DNA of 64,000 bases, taken from the NCBI RefSeq assembly GCF_032401055.1, contig NZ_CP135529.1, forward strand, positions 3,346,501-3,410,500, read 5' to 3'. Shown here in pieces: positions 18,406-27,041 of this stretch (position 1 is its first letter; each line of letters starts with the position of its first letter). A program made the position numbers and the translations under genes. Source of the stretch: Tardiphaga sp. 709 (GTDB lineage: Bacteria > Pseudomonadota > Alphaproteobacteria > Rhizobiales > Xanthobacteraceae). The notes below the pieces were generated by a model. That model searched no databases, was not told the origin of the DNA, and was given only the letters and a program-made list of their open reading frames with translations.

Positions 18406-18964
18406 GGCGCGCTCCTTTCCTGCGTATAAGGCGGGAGCGCAACACTCTCAGTCACCGATAGCTGCCAAGGTCCGGCCGGTGATGGCGCAAGTGTACGCTC
18501 GCTATGTCCGGTTGTCGACATACCTCAAGCGGCGACTGCGTTTCCTCTAAGGCCGTTAGGGTTGGAATAAGCGAGTACCTTTCTCCGTGCGCGATCGCAG
18601 GCGAACTGTGAAGCGGCTTAATCGCTGGTTTCATCGGGAGCGTCGACGTTTCCCGCATCGGCGGCCGTGAGCTGGCCTTCTGACGTCGACTGCGAGCGCC
18701 CTGGAAGCGAGCCGGTTGACGCGCAGCGTCGCTCAGCTTCATGAACGCTGCCGGCATCGTCGGGAAAGTTGTAGATCGGAGGAGCTACGGGAAGACGTTT
18801 GGCGAGGTCTTCATCCATTTAAATGATGGCGGAGTGCGCCGCGCGGAAATTGGGCACTGACCCTGTTTCCGGCGGCAGTGGCCTGATTTGGTTTTTTGGC
18901 ACGAAGTGCACAGGACTTTCCCGGACGCGGGCCTATAAATGCTCCCACATCTTGGGGAGCTGCC
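18406..18964. other. Gap in the island, only weak short frames
   Basis: Two overlapping minus-strand frames (18452-18757 and 18618-18818) are open but lack ribosome binding sites and domains. I see no repeat or mobile-element signature. The stretch looks non-coding or decayed. Confidence 0.4.
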
Positions 18965-19084
18965 GTGTCAAAAGAGCACCTTTATAGCGCCTTCGTCATC
19001 GTGGCGGGGCTAATCCCCGTCGTGATAGTCGCAGCCCCTTCCGTTAAGCCGTTCGATCAGCGGCCCGCAGCGTCTCGTCGATGA
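18965..19084 (+). CDS. Possible 39-residue membrane peptide
   Basis: A GTG start at 18965 follows TTGGGGAGCTGCC. The peptide has one hydrophobic helix, FVIVAGLIPVVIVAAP, and a basic tail. It would overlap the 3' end of the minus-strand glycosyltransferase-like gene by 41 bases. The start signal and helix make it plausible, but nothing else supports it. Confidence 0.3.
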   Translation: MSKEHLYSAFVIVAGLIPVVIVAAPSVKPFDQRPAASRR

Positions 19085-20135
19085 CATAATCGACCATCGC
19101 GTCCTGCAGATGATATTTGCGAACATGCTCGCGCAGATCCAATGCCATCTGGCGTAGAAGCGGCTTGTCGCTCAGTCCGCGCTCAATCACGGACGACAGA
19201 CTGCCCGGGGTTACGTCGTACAACAGGACATGCTCGTGTTCTCGAACGGGCGCGTGACGCTCGACCGTCGGATAGTTGAGAACCGGCACGGTCAGGCATT
19301 GCGCCGCCTCGGCAGTTCGATAGCACTCCCAGCTATAGCCCGACGGTGACCACGCCAGCCATGCGCTCGAAAGCCGCCGCAGGAATTCGTCATGCGGTAG
19401 TCTTTCGTGCGGAATATCGATCTTGAGGCCTTTGCTTCTCAACGCCTCGAGTTCTGACAGACCGACACGGCGCACCCACGAATTTTCCGCGACTTCGCCC
19501 ACGAAAAACACGTCAGACGTCTTTTCCGGAGATTCGCCATCGGTATCGATCCTCGCTGCGGGAAGCGAAATGGGGCGTATCTTCGCCAGACGTTCGTTCC
19601 AGCGCCGATTGCGCCTTATGCGTCGCGTCGGAAGTGCCGGATGGGCCGAGTGGCAGAGAATATGCCACCGATCGACGGGAAGCTCGCGTTTGAAAGCCGC
19701 GGTAGCCTTGTCGAGCAGAAAGAAATTATGCGAGCCGACGATGAAGGCGTCGTTCATATCCAGAACGGCGATCGGCACGGGAAGCTTCACGAATCTTAGC
19801 CAGGAGACGCCGAAGACTCTTGTCATCGCGGACAGCGGACGAAGCGGCTGCCGGAAGAAAGCGCGCAGCCAGTAGCGCGGATGCCATGCCGGGCGTAGTG
19901 GCATATAGACGATGATCAGGTCGTATGTCCCGCGTCGCGCCTCACGCATCGCCTTAATGAATCGCCAGGGCGTGCAGTCGGCGAAGCCTTTCGCCGCTCG
20001 CCCGCGAGGGATCGGACGTTCCCCCGTCCAGAGCACATCCGTCTCTTCCGGATAGATATCCTTGCAATAGTGCCAGGAGCCCAATTCGAGGATTCTCGGT
20101 CTGGTCCTATTTGGGCTTTCTGCCGTCGCACTCAC
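19044..20135 (-). CDS. Glycosyltransferase-like protein
   Basis: This 363-residue protein has the layout of a GT-B type transferase. An N-terminal half has ILELGSWHYCKDIYPEETD and YDLIIVYMPLRP. The C-terminal half has DVFFVGEV, LSSAWLAWSPSGYSWECYRTAEA and a closing helix in which the sugar-nucleotide site would lie. The segment WSPSGYSWECYRTAEAAQ resembles the acidic-loop region of family 1 transferases. Donor and acceptor are unknown. It starts at GTG 20135 after AAGGAA. No polysaccharide genes are adjacent, which is unusual for such an enzyme and fits a mobile or decayed setting. Confidence 0.65.
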   Translation of the reverse strand: MSATAESPNRTRPRILELGSWHYCKDIYPEETDVLWTGERPIPRGRAAKGFADCTPWRFIKAMREARRGTYDLIIVYMPLRPAWHPRYWLRAFFRQPLRPLSAMTRVFGVSWLRFVKLPVPIAVLDMNDAFIVGSHNFFLLDKATAAFKRELPVDRWHILCHSAHPALPTRRIRRNRRWNERLAKIRPISLPAARIDTDGESPEKTSDVFFVGEVAENSWVRRVGLSELEALRSKGLKIDIPHERLPHDEFLRRLSSAWLAWSPSGYSWECYRTAEAAQCLTVPVLNYPTVERHAPVREHEHVLLYDVTPGSLSSVIERGLSDKPLLRQMALDLREHVRKYHLQDAMVDYVIDETLRAADRTA

Positions 20136-20878
20136 CGATGGAATTCCTTAACAGACGAGGCCAGCTCACTGGAGTTGCAGTAGAACGGATATCACCATCA
20201 TGGATTGATGCGCGACACGACATGAATGCAACAAAAAAGCGCGCCTGACGAGGGCGAAGAGGGCTGCAACATGCCCGTTTATAAGCGTTTCTGGCGAGTT
20301 GGCCCAAGGCGCCTTTTAGCCTCTCCCAGAGCCGTCTGCGATCAGACACCGGCTGTCCGCTTGCTGCACTGGCTGCAGTTTCTACGACATTCGGCGTGGA
20401 CCGCCCTTCAACCTGTTGAAGATCGCCGGGCATTCCAATTTTCACTTTCCGCGCCCGGCGACCGTTGACGCTGCAGGATCAGTCGATGAGCGACCCCCGC
20501 GCCACCACCCATATTCCATGTCGTCAACCGGGTGCACCACGCGCTGTAGCCACATCCTCTACAGGACAGGATGAAGCATAACATCCTGAGCGCGCGGCGG
20601 ACTGGATCCAGACCTGGCTGGTCATGAAGCTGATCACGTATCAGGTGGACAAGGCCGAGCGTCAGCACGTCAGATAACCGAACGGTCGGCGCCGAAGGAC
20701 GTGCGCCGGGCAAGACAATCAACGTCGAGCGAATGCCAAAGAACAGAGCCCATACCGCAATGCGGCGGGAGCACCATGCCGGTCCTCTTTCAAATCGATC
20801 CCAACGACCTTGGTGACAGAAAGTCGTCAACAAGGGACTCATTTTGAATGGATCGAATTTGACAATTCGCAACGTGAC
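20136..20878. other. Long gap in the island
   Basis: About 740 bases hold no credible gene. The minus-strand frame 20408-20872 and two shorter ones have low-complexity products and no start signals. No inverted repeats of insertion-sequence type were seen. Confidence 0.45.
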
Positions 20879-21226
20879 TCAGTCGGCAGTGCCTTGTGGC
20901 TCGGGCGGCTCCTGATCAGACGCATCACCAAGCGCCTTTCCCCGGGCGAGACTCCGTTCTTCCTGCACCCTGATATTATGCATCAGAGCTGTAAGGCGAC
21001 GGCCAGTGATGGGTTGGCCATCACCCTGGGTAACGCCCTGCGCAGCAAGACCCGCAGCAATCTCGGTCCACGTCGCGCCGTCTTCACGGTGCATCCGTTC
21101 CAATTCCCGAAGGTTCTTTCGAATAATTTCAGTCGCGCCAGATTTGATCTTGCCGATCGGCGAATCCTGCCGCTCGGCTTTCAACAATTTCACGTAATCG
21201 CGAAGGCTTTTGAGATCGATATCCAT
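20879..21226 (-). CDS. Small helical, HTH-like protein of unknown function
   Basis: This 115-residue protein is rich in Lys, Arg and Glu and mostly helical. It has LKSLRDYVKLLKAERQ, then IIRKNLRELERMHREDG, then a helix-turn-helix-like TWTEIAAGLAAQGV followed by a wing-like ITGRRLTALMHNIR. The last 20 residues are acidic. Similar proteins occur in mobile elements of Rhizobiales, but the role is not known. The start may be ATG 21226 or GTG 21232; neither has a strong ribosome binding site. Confidence 0.6.
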   Translation of the reverse strand: MDIDLKSLRDYVKLLKAERQDSPIGKIKSGATEIIRKNLRELERMHREDGATWTEIAAGLAAQGVTQGDGQPITGRRLTALMHNIRVQEERSLARGKALGDASDQEPPEPQGTAD

Positions 21227-21748
21227 GGCCACGGCAATAGTGTCGGTTTCTTAAAACGCCACTTCATCAACCGATGAATAGCCCCTATCGATCTATTATC
21301 AAGATTTACGGCATTTAACTCAATGCGCGGATTTACCGATTTGATCTGATAGACTTTGGAGTGAGGCAGCTCGAATCATTTATATTTTTACGAATCAATT
21401 TCAATATTCTTTGGGTCGACTTTGATTTGATTGTCTCGCATCTCGTTGATCGTGCCTGCGCCATTTTCCATTCTTCGATCAAATCGCCGCCCCGTGACGG
21501 TCGAGAGATGACCGGCTAGCAGTTGGTGACCACACGAAGACCACACCAATAACTACACAACCACTATGCGCTCTTGTGCACGATATATCGGCGCGGACAG
21601 CACCCGATCATCGTTCAAACGATCTGCATCGTCGCGCGATGGAGATCGACCGTCGGTTGATCGTTAGCGCACACATCTATCTCGACGGCTTCGCGCAAGC
21701 TTCGCTTGTTACGCCGCTCGTACGATTTGATTGCCACTGCAGACAGTC
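21227..21748. other. AT-rich gap before the coiled-coil membrane protein
   Basis: This stretch is visibly more AT-rich than the window average, especially 21240-21440. No gene is supported. It may carry promoters for the two divergent neighbours. Confidence 0.45.
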
Positions 21749-22633
21749 ATGACCAATGCAAAGATCAGCATGACGATGTCCAAGATACCGTCGGATTCAC
21801 GGTCAAGCGCTGTGGAAAACGGCAGCCTGTTTCGTGAGCAATCACCGAATTCACACTCCACGCCAAGACCTCATATTGCTGCTGCCGCCGCGATCGACGA
21901 GCTTCTCGCCAGCGAAGCGCGCGCAAATATGCAACGCGCTCGCATTTCCACCCGCGAAGAGCCAATCAAGGCAAAGGTGCGCTTCACTGTGCCGCCGGCC
22001 CGTATTGTCGCAAGACCGTTACAATCGCCGGCATGGAAAGCTCCGTTCTTCTCCCTGGCAATGGTCGTCGGCCTGTCAACGCTCGTTTCCGCTGGCGCGA
22101 TTGCCTATCTGTTCCTGCGGCCGATGACATCTTCAGCCGTATCTGATGCAGATCTTCGCAGCATTCGCGATTCCGTCACGCAGCTGCGACGGCAAGTTGC
22201 GGAGATTACCGGCGACGTGGCTAGCAGTCGCGCTGCCGTTGAAGCTGCCCGTACGCAGGCCGCCGAACAGGCAAGCCGCGCACAAGATCGCGCCGAGCGT
22301 GAACAGGCGGCCCTGGCTGCGAAATTTGCACGCATTGCTGACGAGAAAACGCAAGCGATACAGGTCGCGGCCACTCTGGCGAATACTCCCGATATCACCG
22401 GCACGGTGCAGTCTCAGGCGCAACGGCCGGCAAGTACGTCACGCGAAGTTATTCCCGGTTGGCACGTGCGCCGCGCCTATGATGGCGTCGCGGTGCTTGA
22501 GGGAAAGACCGGTGTGATTGAGGTCGTGCCGGGGCAGGATGTCCCTGCTCTCGGGCGAATCCAGGAAATCAAGAACGAAAACAACCGCTGGCAGGTTCTG
22601 ACCAGCAGAGGCGTCATCCTTTCAGGTCGCTGA
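21749..22633 (+). CDS. Single-pass membrane protein with periplasmic coiled coil
   Basis: This 294-residue protein has a polar cytoplasmic N-terminus of about 95 residues and one hydrophobic helix, FSLAMVVGLSTLVSAGAIAYLFL. An Ala/Gln/Arg-rich coiled coil follows (about 135-210), then a C-terminal domain starting PGWHVRRAYDGVAVLEG. That domain, with IEVVPGQDVPALGRI, is typical of uncharacterised Bradyrhizobium envelope proteins. No function is established. The start is uncertain: ATG 21749 is used, but other in-frame Met codons follow within 10 residues and no strong ribosome binding site is visible. Confidence 0.7.
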   Translation: MTNAKISMTMSKIPSDSRSSAVENGSLFREQSPNSHSTPRPHIAAAAAIDELLASEARANMQRARISTREEPIKAKVRFTVPPARIVARPLQSPAWKAPFFSLAMVVGLSTLVSAGAIAYLFLRPMTSSAVSDADLRSIRDSVTQLRRQVAEITGDVASSRAAVEAARTQAAEQASRAQDRAEREQAALAAKFARIADEKTQAIQVAATLANTPDITGTVQSQAQRPASTSREVIPGWHVRRAYDGVAVLEGKTGVIEVVPGQDVPALGRIQEIKNENNRWQVLTSRGVILSGR

Positions 22634-23534
22634 ATTGATGCCTCGATCTGACTGATTGATACTAACGGCCACGCACAGGCAGGATGCTCGTGACACGCTG
22701 GATGACTACCCAGGACGACGCCGACAAGATCGGCAGCTTCGGATTCGCATCGAGCGATCCGAGTGCCCTATATGGCACGCTCTTGAGAGTGGATATCAGT
22801 ATTGGCCGATGCCGGCTGATATCGGGCCTACGTAATCGCATGTTGCTGCCCCGCACATGACGAAAAGACTTTCGCTCCATATGCCCGCGCACGACAATCA
22901 ACGCGTTTTGCCGTGTGGTACTGCACTGGTTCAAACCAGCGCAGTCGCGATTGCATCTATGCCGGCACGCTGTGAGATAGTTGGGTGCAAAAAGGGTCCG
23001 ACAAAATCGTCGCACCTTATGAATTATCCACTTGTTAGTTTGCTTCAACTGCATGGTTTGCAAGCACGACTCTTTGCAAATTTGTGCACCTCGACTACTT
23101 GATGATGCGGTATCATCTTGATGATCAGTATGCCGATTCGCGTGTGTGACAACTCGGGCAAGTCCAGCCGATCAAAGCGCCAGATATCGACGATACGGCA
23201 CGCGCTCGGCCACTTCCCCCGTTTTGACACTAGCGCTGGTTCGGTTCTGCCACCGACCGTGCACGACCATGAGATGTCATGTCGTGTTCACATAGCGAGA
23301 GGGAGCTCTCTGAAACTACGGATGAATGCAAGCCGGAGAACATGAGCTGACCGCATCACTGCACTGGGTATCCCGTAAAAGCGACCGGGCTCCCCATTGC
23401 AAGTCAGCACACCGCTCAAAGGCCCATCCATCCGCTCAAGTAACTGTTGTGTTGCGTCTTCAAGACAAAAATGGGGCGAGTGCGCCTAATTCGACCCCAT
23501 AACGATATCAAGGCGAAACACGCAGGGGATTAAA
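22634..23534. other. Long gap upstream of ftcR
   Basis: About 900 bases contain no convincing gene; open frames have low-complexity products and no start signals. The ftcR promoter should lie in the last 100-150 bases. No terminator, operator or repeat was recognised by eye. Confidence 0.45.
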
Positions 23535-24248
23535 ATGTTTGTTGTAATCGATGACCGAGAGGGCGTCACACAAGGCTATGCGGCCGGGTTTGATCGCGAA
23601 GGGGTTGTATCGATTGGCTTCACTTCTACAGACTTTCGCGATTGGCTGGAATGTGCCGTTGGTAATGATTTAACTGTCATTCGGGCCTTTCTGCTGGGCG
23701 ATTGTCCTGATCGGACGAGTATCCCATCCAGTATCCGCAACAGGTCACGGGCGCCGATCATTGCGCTCAACAGCCTGAAGCACCTCAAGCAGACTATTGA
23801 GTTATTCGAAGCTGGCGTGGATGACGTCGTTCACGCACCGGTTCACGTCCGCGAGATCATGGCACGAACGGCAGTTATTCGCCGCCGTACCATCGATCAG
23901 CATGAACCGGCACAAACGAGCGTGATTCGTGTCTTTCTCGATGGCCGCGACCCGGAGGTCGCCGGTCGCACTTTGATTCTGCCACGACGCGAACTACGCA
24001 TTCTCGAACACCTGGTCGGGCATCAAGGCAAATGGCTGACGAAGACCCAGCTCTTCAACGCCATCTACGGTCTGTTCGATGCCAGCTTCGATGAGAATGT
24101 GATCGAAAGCCATGTGAGCAAGCTGCGCAAGAAGCTACGTGATCATCTCGGCTTCGACCCGATCGAATCGAAGCGTTACATGGGTTACCGGTTGGACGAT
24201 CTGAAGTCTCGTCCCGCTAACGAAGCGCCTGTTTCAAAGGCGAACTAA
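23535..24248 (+). CDS. ftcR: Flagellar transcriptional regulator FtcR
   Basis: This 237-residue protein is an OmpR-like response regulator of the FtcR group, the flagellar master regulator described in Brucella. The receiver-like half starts MFVVIDDREG and includes LFEAGVDDVVHAPVHVREIMAR. The phospho-acceptor region reads AFLLGDCPD and does not match a normal phospho-aspartate site, as in other FtcR proteins. The C-terminal half is a winged helix with LILPRRELRILEHL, ENVIESHVSKLRKKL and GYRLD. AGGGG precedes ATG 23535. The gene converges on the flagellar array it should control. No sensor kinase is adjacent. Confidence 0.9.
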   Translation: MFVVIDDREGVTQGYAAGFDREGVVSIGFTSTDFRDWLECAVGNDLTVIRAFLLGDCPDRTSIPSSIRNRSRAPIIALNSLKHLKQTIELFEAGVDDVVHAPVHVREIMARTAVIRRRTIDQHEPAQTSVIRVFLDGRDPEVAGRTLILPRRELRILEHLVGHQGKWLTKTQLFNAIYGLFDASFDENVIESHVSKLRKKLRDHLGFDPIESKRYMGYRLDDLKSRPANEAPVSKAN

Positions 24249-24270
24249 GGCTCACGCCTTACGCGCAAGA

Positions 24271-24296
24271 GGACGCCGACCACGGCGTTGGCGTCC
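24271..24296. terminator. Weak bidirectional hairpin between ftcR and the flagellar array
   Basis: GGACGCC (24271-24277) pairs with GGCGTCC (24290-24296), with a nested alternative CGCCG/CGGCG. No T-run follows, so a terminator role for the two convergent transcripts is only suggested. Confidence 0.3.
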
Positions 24297-24417
24297 ACCG
24301 CCTCCTCGAATTGCTGTGCAAGACACAGAGCTTCTCGCGCAACAAGAAGTACCACACATCCACCACGCCAGATCATCGAGTATCACCGTACCACAGCGAT
24401 GACCACTCGCTGTAGTC

Positions 24418-24870
24418 TCAGCGGCGAATCTGATCCTTCGACACATAGTTGAAATCCTGCACCAGAACTTCCTGCAGCGCCTCCGTCTGCAGACGCTTGT
24501 TGACCTGTGCGCGCACCGTCTGCGCGAATTGTGTGAGGTCGTAACGACCAAGATTCTTGAAATCGAGCTTCTGGTCGCCATAGATCATACGGAATGCTTC
24601 ATCGACGACGAACGGCTCCGGCGGCACCGGCAGCTGACGCAGGACTTTGGCGTTAGCAGTGAAGACGAGCTGGGTGACAATATAGCCCTGAACGCTACCG
24701 TCGGCGATCATCGGCACATTGATCACCTTGACCTTTTCATAAACCAGCCCTTCAGGTTGGTCCTGCTTCGCGGGCAATGCGGCCGCAGTCTCCTTCCAGT
24801 AGGAGATCCCGAAACTGGTACCCACAGTGACGAGGCAGGCCCAAATGCCCGTGATCAGCAGCTTCATCAT
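24418..24870 (-). CDS. Flagellar-cluster membrane protein of unknown function, FliL-like layout
   Basis: This 150-residue protein has one N-terminal membrane helix (LLITGIWACLVTVGTSFGI) and a periplasmic domain. The domain has VKVINVPMIADGSVQGYIV, then VDEAFRMIYGD, and the ending VNKRLQTEALQEVLVQDF. That layout, a strand-rich domain ending in a helix and a final strand, is like FliL, although the true fliL is at 43573. It overlaps the upstream FlgN-like gene by four bases (ATGA), so it belongs to the operon and closes it. A role at the stator or basal body is inference. Confidence 0.75.
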   Translation of the reverse strand: MMKLLITGIWACLVTVGTSFGISYWKETAAALPAKQDQPEGLVYEKVKVINVPMIADGSVQGYIVTQLVFTANAKVLRQLPVPPEPFVVDEAFRMIYGDQKLDFKNLGRYDLTQFAQTVRAQVNKRLQTEALQEVLVQDFNYVSKDQIRR

Positions 24871-25376
24871 TTGCGCTTGCCTGCGATCGCCAGTGAGTAG
24901 GTGCCGTCCGATTCAACCTCCTGGATCGAACGCGCGATGATGGCCGAGACCTCACGCACTGCATCGAGATGGATCTGCAACGCAGCTTGATTACGGATCA
25001 GGCTGGCGCGCAACAGCGTGAGTTGCGGCGTGACGCGCGGATCATTCTTGATGTCCTGAGTCAGCCGCATTGCCCGAGTCAGCTCGAGCAGACCACGGTT
25101 CTTGCGCTGGCTGAAGCCGTCGAAATCCACTACCGCGCGAACCTCAAGCTTCTCCGTCTCCTCGTCGATGGTCGCTTTCAGCCGATCGATCGCGGTCAGC
25201 GCGCTGCTTTGGGTGCCGAGCCATTGGCCAGGCACATCGTCCGCCTCGCCGAAAATCGGGGTTTCCTGCGCAGCCGATTCCGGAAGGTCATTCTCAGGCA
25301 AAGCCAGAGCCTGCGCCTCGACGATGATGATTGAGGTCTGCTGTTCGATCTGTTCCATGTCGATCTCTACTGTCAT
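24867..25376 (-). CDS. FlgN-like flagellar export chaperone candidate
   Basis: This 169-residue protein is mostly helical. After a polar N-terminus it has ALTAIDRLKATIDEETEKL and then FSQRKNRGLLELTRAMRL, which resembles the FlgN pattern of a long helix followed by a conserved K-x-R-x-L-E-L-T-R stretch. A C-terminal helix follows, with LIRNQAALQIHLDAVREV. FlgN chaperones escort FlgK and FlgL to the export gate, and flgK and flgL are in the same array. The assignment rests on pattern and context. ATG 25376 lies 15 bases after flgJ. Confidence 0.65.
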   Translation of the reverse strand: MTVEIDMEQIEQQTSIIIVEAQALALPENDLPESAAQETPIFGEADDVPGQWLGTQSSALTAIDRLKATIDEETEKLEVRAVVDFDGFSQRKNRGLLELTRAMRLTQDIKNDPRVTPQLTLLRASLIRNQAALQIHLDAVREVSAIIARSIQEVESDGTYSLAIAGKRK

Positions 25377-25391
25377 GGCCGGAATCGGCCG

Positions 25392-25856
25392 TTAGCCTTC
25401 GGAAGTGGGAGCCGATGTCGGGCGCGATTTTGCCAGTTGCTTGGCGATGCCGACGCCGTTGCCCTTGGCCATTTCATTGCCGATCTGCTCGGCGAGCATC
25501 GAACGCCAGATATTGCCCGCGGTACCCTTGCCGAATACGTCCTCCGCATCCTTCGGCAGCATCGTTTCCACGAACATCTGCAGCACGAAAGCTTCGAACT
25601 TGCGATAAGTCGGATTGCTTCCCTCAGCCTTCCGGATGATCGGCGTTGACGCGATCTCTCCGCCGCTGACGGGGGCAGACTTCGCGCTCTGGGCGGCCTG
25701 CCCTGCAGCAAACTCGTCGGCGACCGCAGATGCGAAGTTCGCCTCGCTCGCCGGCGCCATACGCTCAAGCCTCGTTGCCGCGACACGTTGAGCGGCCGGA
25801 TCCGCCGCCTTCATGACATCCGCGATCAGATCGTTCGATACCGGGGCAACTGTCAT
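25392..25856 (-). CDS. flgJ: Rod-binding protein, FlgJ N-terminal type
   Basis: This 154-residue protein has the rod-binding domain only. The conserved core is FEAFVLQMFVETMLP, then FGKGTAGNIWRSMLAEQIG, then MAKGNGVGIAKQL. The muramidase domain that is fused to FlgJ in enterics is absent. It should cap or scaffold the growing rod in the periplasm. The peptidoglycan-cutting function is probably supplied by the separate lytic transglycosylase at 34578. It lies 36 bases after the FliJ-like gene. Confidence 0.82.
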   Translation of the reverse strand: MTVAPVSNDLIADVMKAADPAAQRVAATRLERMAPASEANFASAVADEFAAGQAAQSAKSAPVSGGEIASTPIIRKAEGSNPTYRKFEAFVLQMFVETMLPKDAEDVFGKGTAGNIWRSMLAEQIGNEMAKGNGVGIAKQLAKSRPTSAPTSEG

Positions 25857-25892
25857 GACACACCCTGCGCAACTGTCAGAATTCCCATCGGC

Positions 25893-26288
25893 CTATGCTC
25901 CCTCGATCGACCGCCGTACGGCCTTGTCGATTTCGTCGTCCAGAACCCGCTTTTCGTCGGCCCGAACCGTGCGTCCGACCGCCGACTTCACCATTTTCAG
26001 CGCATGTTTCAGCTTGCGGCCTTCGTCGCGCGCATGCGCCGCCAGTCTTTCCCTGGCCTTGGCTACGACGCCTTGCTCGATGCTGGCGGCGCGCAAACTC
26101 TGGCTCGCCGTCTGCACGGCGAGGTCCGGAAGCTTGCTCTCGTCATTGAAACCTTCGAGAATGACGCGCTGCTTTTCCTCGAGCTGGTTTTCCCGCGCCT
26201 GACATTCCATCAGCTGCCACTCGGCAATCCGATGCAGCCTGGCCTGCACGGCGGCGATACGACGAATCTTGCGGTCGCGCTTCTGCAC
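25893..26288 (-). CDS. FliJ-like flagellar export protein
   Basis: This 131-residue protein is a highly charged, nearly continuous helix, as expected for the FliJ coiled-coil stalk of the export ATPase. An N-terminal helix covers VQARLHRIAEWQLMECQA and a C-terminal helix covers RKLKHALKMVKSAVGR. It starts at GTG 26288, six bases after fliR. FliJ usually sits beside FliI, but here fliI is 29 kb away on the other strand. The identification is by shape and context, not by a clear motif. Confidence 0.62.
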   Translation of the reverse strand: MQKRDRKIRRIAAVQARLHRIAEWQLMECQARENQLEEKQRVILEGFNDESKLPDLAVQTASQSLRAASIEQGVVAKARERLAAHARDEGRKLKHALKMVKSAVGRTVRADEKRVLDDEIDKAVRRSIEGA

Positions 26289-26294
26289 TGCTCG

Positions 26295-27041
26295 TCACCC
26301 CGACAGCCAGGACGAGAAGGCGATGCTGAATTGCAGCACCATTTCGCGCCCCGTGAAATAAAGCAGCAATAGCCCCCCGGTGAGCACAAAGGGCATCGAG
26401 ATAAAGTAGACGGGAATGCTCGGCGTCAGCTTGTTGGCAAGGCCGACCGCGAAATTGACGATGACGGCATAGATGACGAACGGACTGGCGACCCGAAGCG
26501 CCAGCGTAAAAGCCTGGGAAAGGTGATCGACGAGCTGCGTCAACCCGCCCTCGGCGCTGATCCCGGTCGCGGGCAGCCAGATATGGTAGGAGCCGACCAG
26601 ACCGCGCAACAATTCCCAGTGCTGGTCGGTTACAAAGAAGACCACCGTCGCAGTCAGCGTGATCAGCGGCACCAGCGCCGGGACATGCTCGCCGTCGTCG
26701 GCGACACCCGGGAGGGTCAGACCGATCCCCGACGCGACGAATGTGGCCATCGTTTCCAGAGCCGCGAAGAACATCCGCGCGGTGAGCCCAATGACCAGGC
26801 CGACCATCAGTTCGGACATGATCAGGCGGAGGAGATCCGGCGCTGTCGCCACCTCCACGGCCGGCCGGACCGTGGACTCGAGCAGAGGTGTGAGCATCAG
26901 GGTGACGCTGATGGCGAGAAACAACCGGATCTGCGTCGGGATATTCACGCGGGAATAACCCGGCGCCACCATCATGCAAGTCCCGATGCGGCAAAAGATC
27001 AGGAACGTGGCCAGGATGGAGACGGAGCTGCTTGCGATCAA
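26295..27041 (-). CDS. fliR: Flagellar export gate protein FliR, TTG start
   Basis: This 248-residue inner-membrane protein has about six hydrophobic helices and the FliR pattern ([16 protein letters not shown] near the start, [18 protein letters not shown] in mid-protein). It forms the export gate with FliP and FliQ. No ATG is available near the homologous start. The TTG at 27039-27041 overlaps the flhA stop (TTGA), and GGAG lies seven bases upstream, so TTG is the likely start and translation is coupled to flhA. Confidence 0.92.
   Translation of the reverse strand: MIASSSVSILATFLIFCRIGTCMMVAPGYSRVNIPTQIRLFLAISVTLMLTPLLESTVRPAVEVATAPDLLRLIMSELMVGLVIGLTARMFFAALETMATFVASGIGLTLPGVADDGEHVPALVPLITLTATVVFFVTDQHWELLRGLVGSYHIWLPATGISAEGGLTQLVDHLSQAFTLALRVASPFVIYAVIVNFAVGLANKLTPSIPVYFISMPFVLTGGLLLLYFTGREMVLQFSIAFSSWLSG

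Noticed and set aside
18618-18818. 66-codon minus-strand frame
   Set aside because: No ribosome binding site before ATG 18818 and no family; the overlapping frame 18452-18757 is no better.
20408-20872. 154-codon minus-strand frame in the island
   Set aside because: The composition is like translated non-coding DNA, there is no ribosome binding site and no recognisable family.
22662-23063. 133-codon minus-strand frame before ftcR
   Set aside because: Basic, low-complexity product without start signal or domain.
14221-23534. Search for an integrase or a repeat of the tRNA-Arg 3' end
   Set aside because: None was seen by eye, so the island is not called a complete integrative element; a sequence search would be needed.
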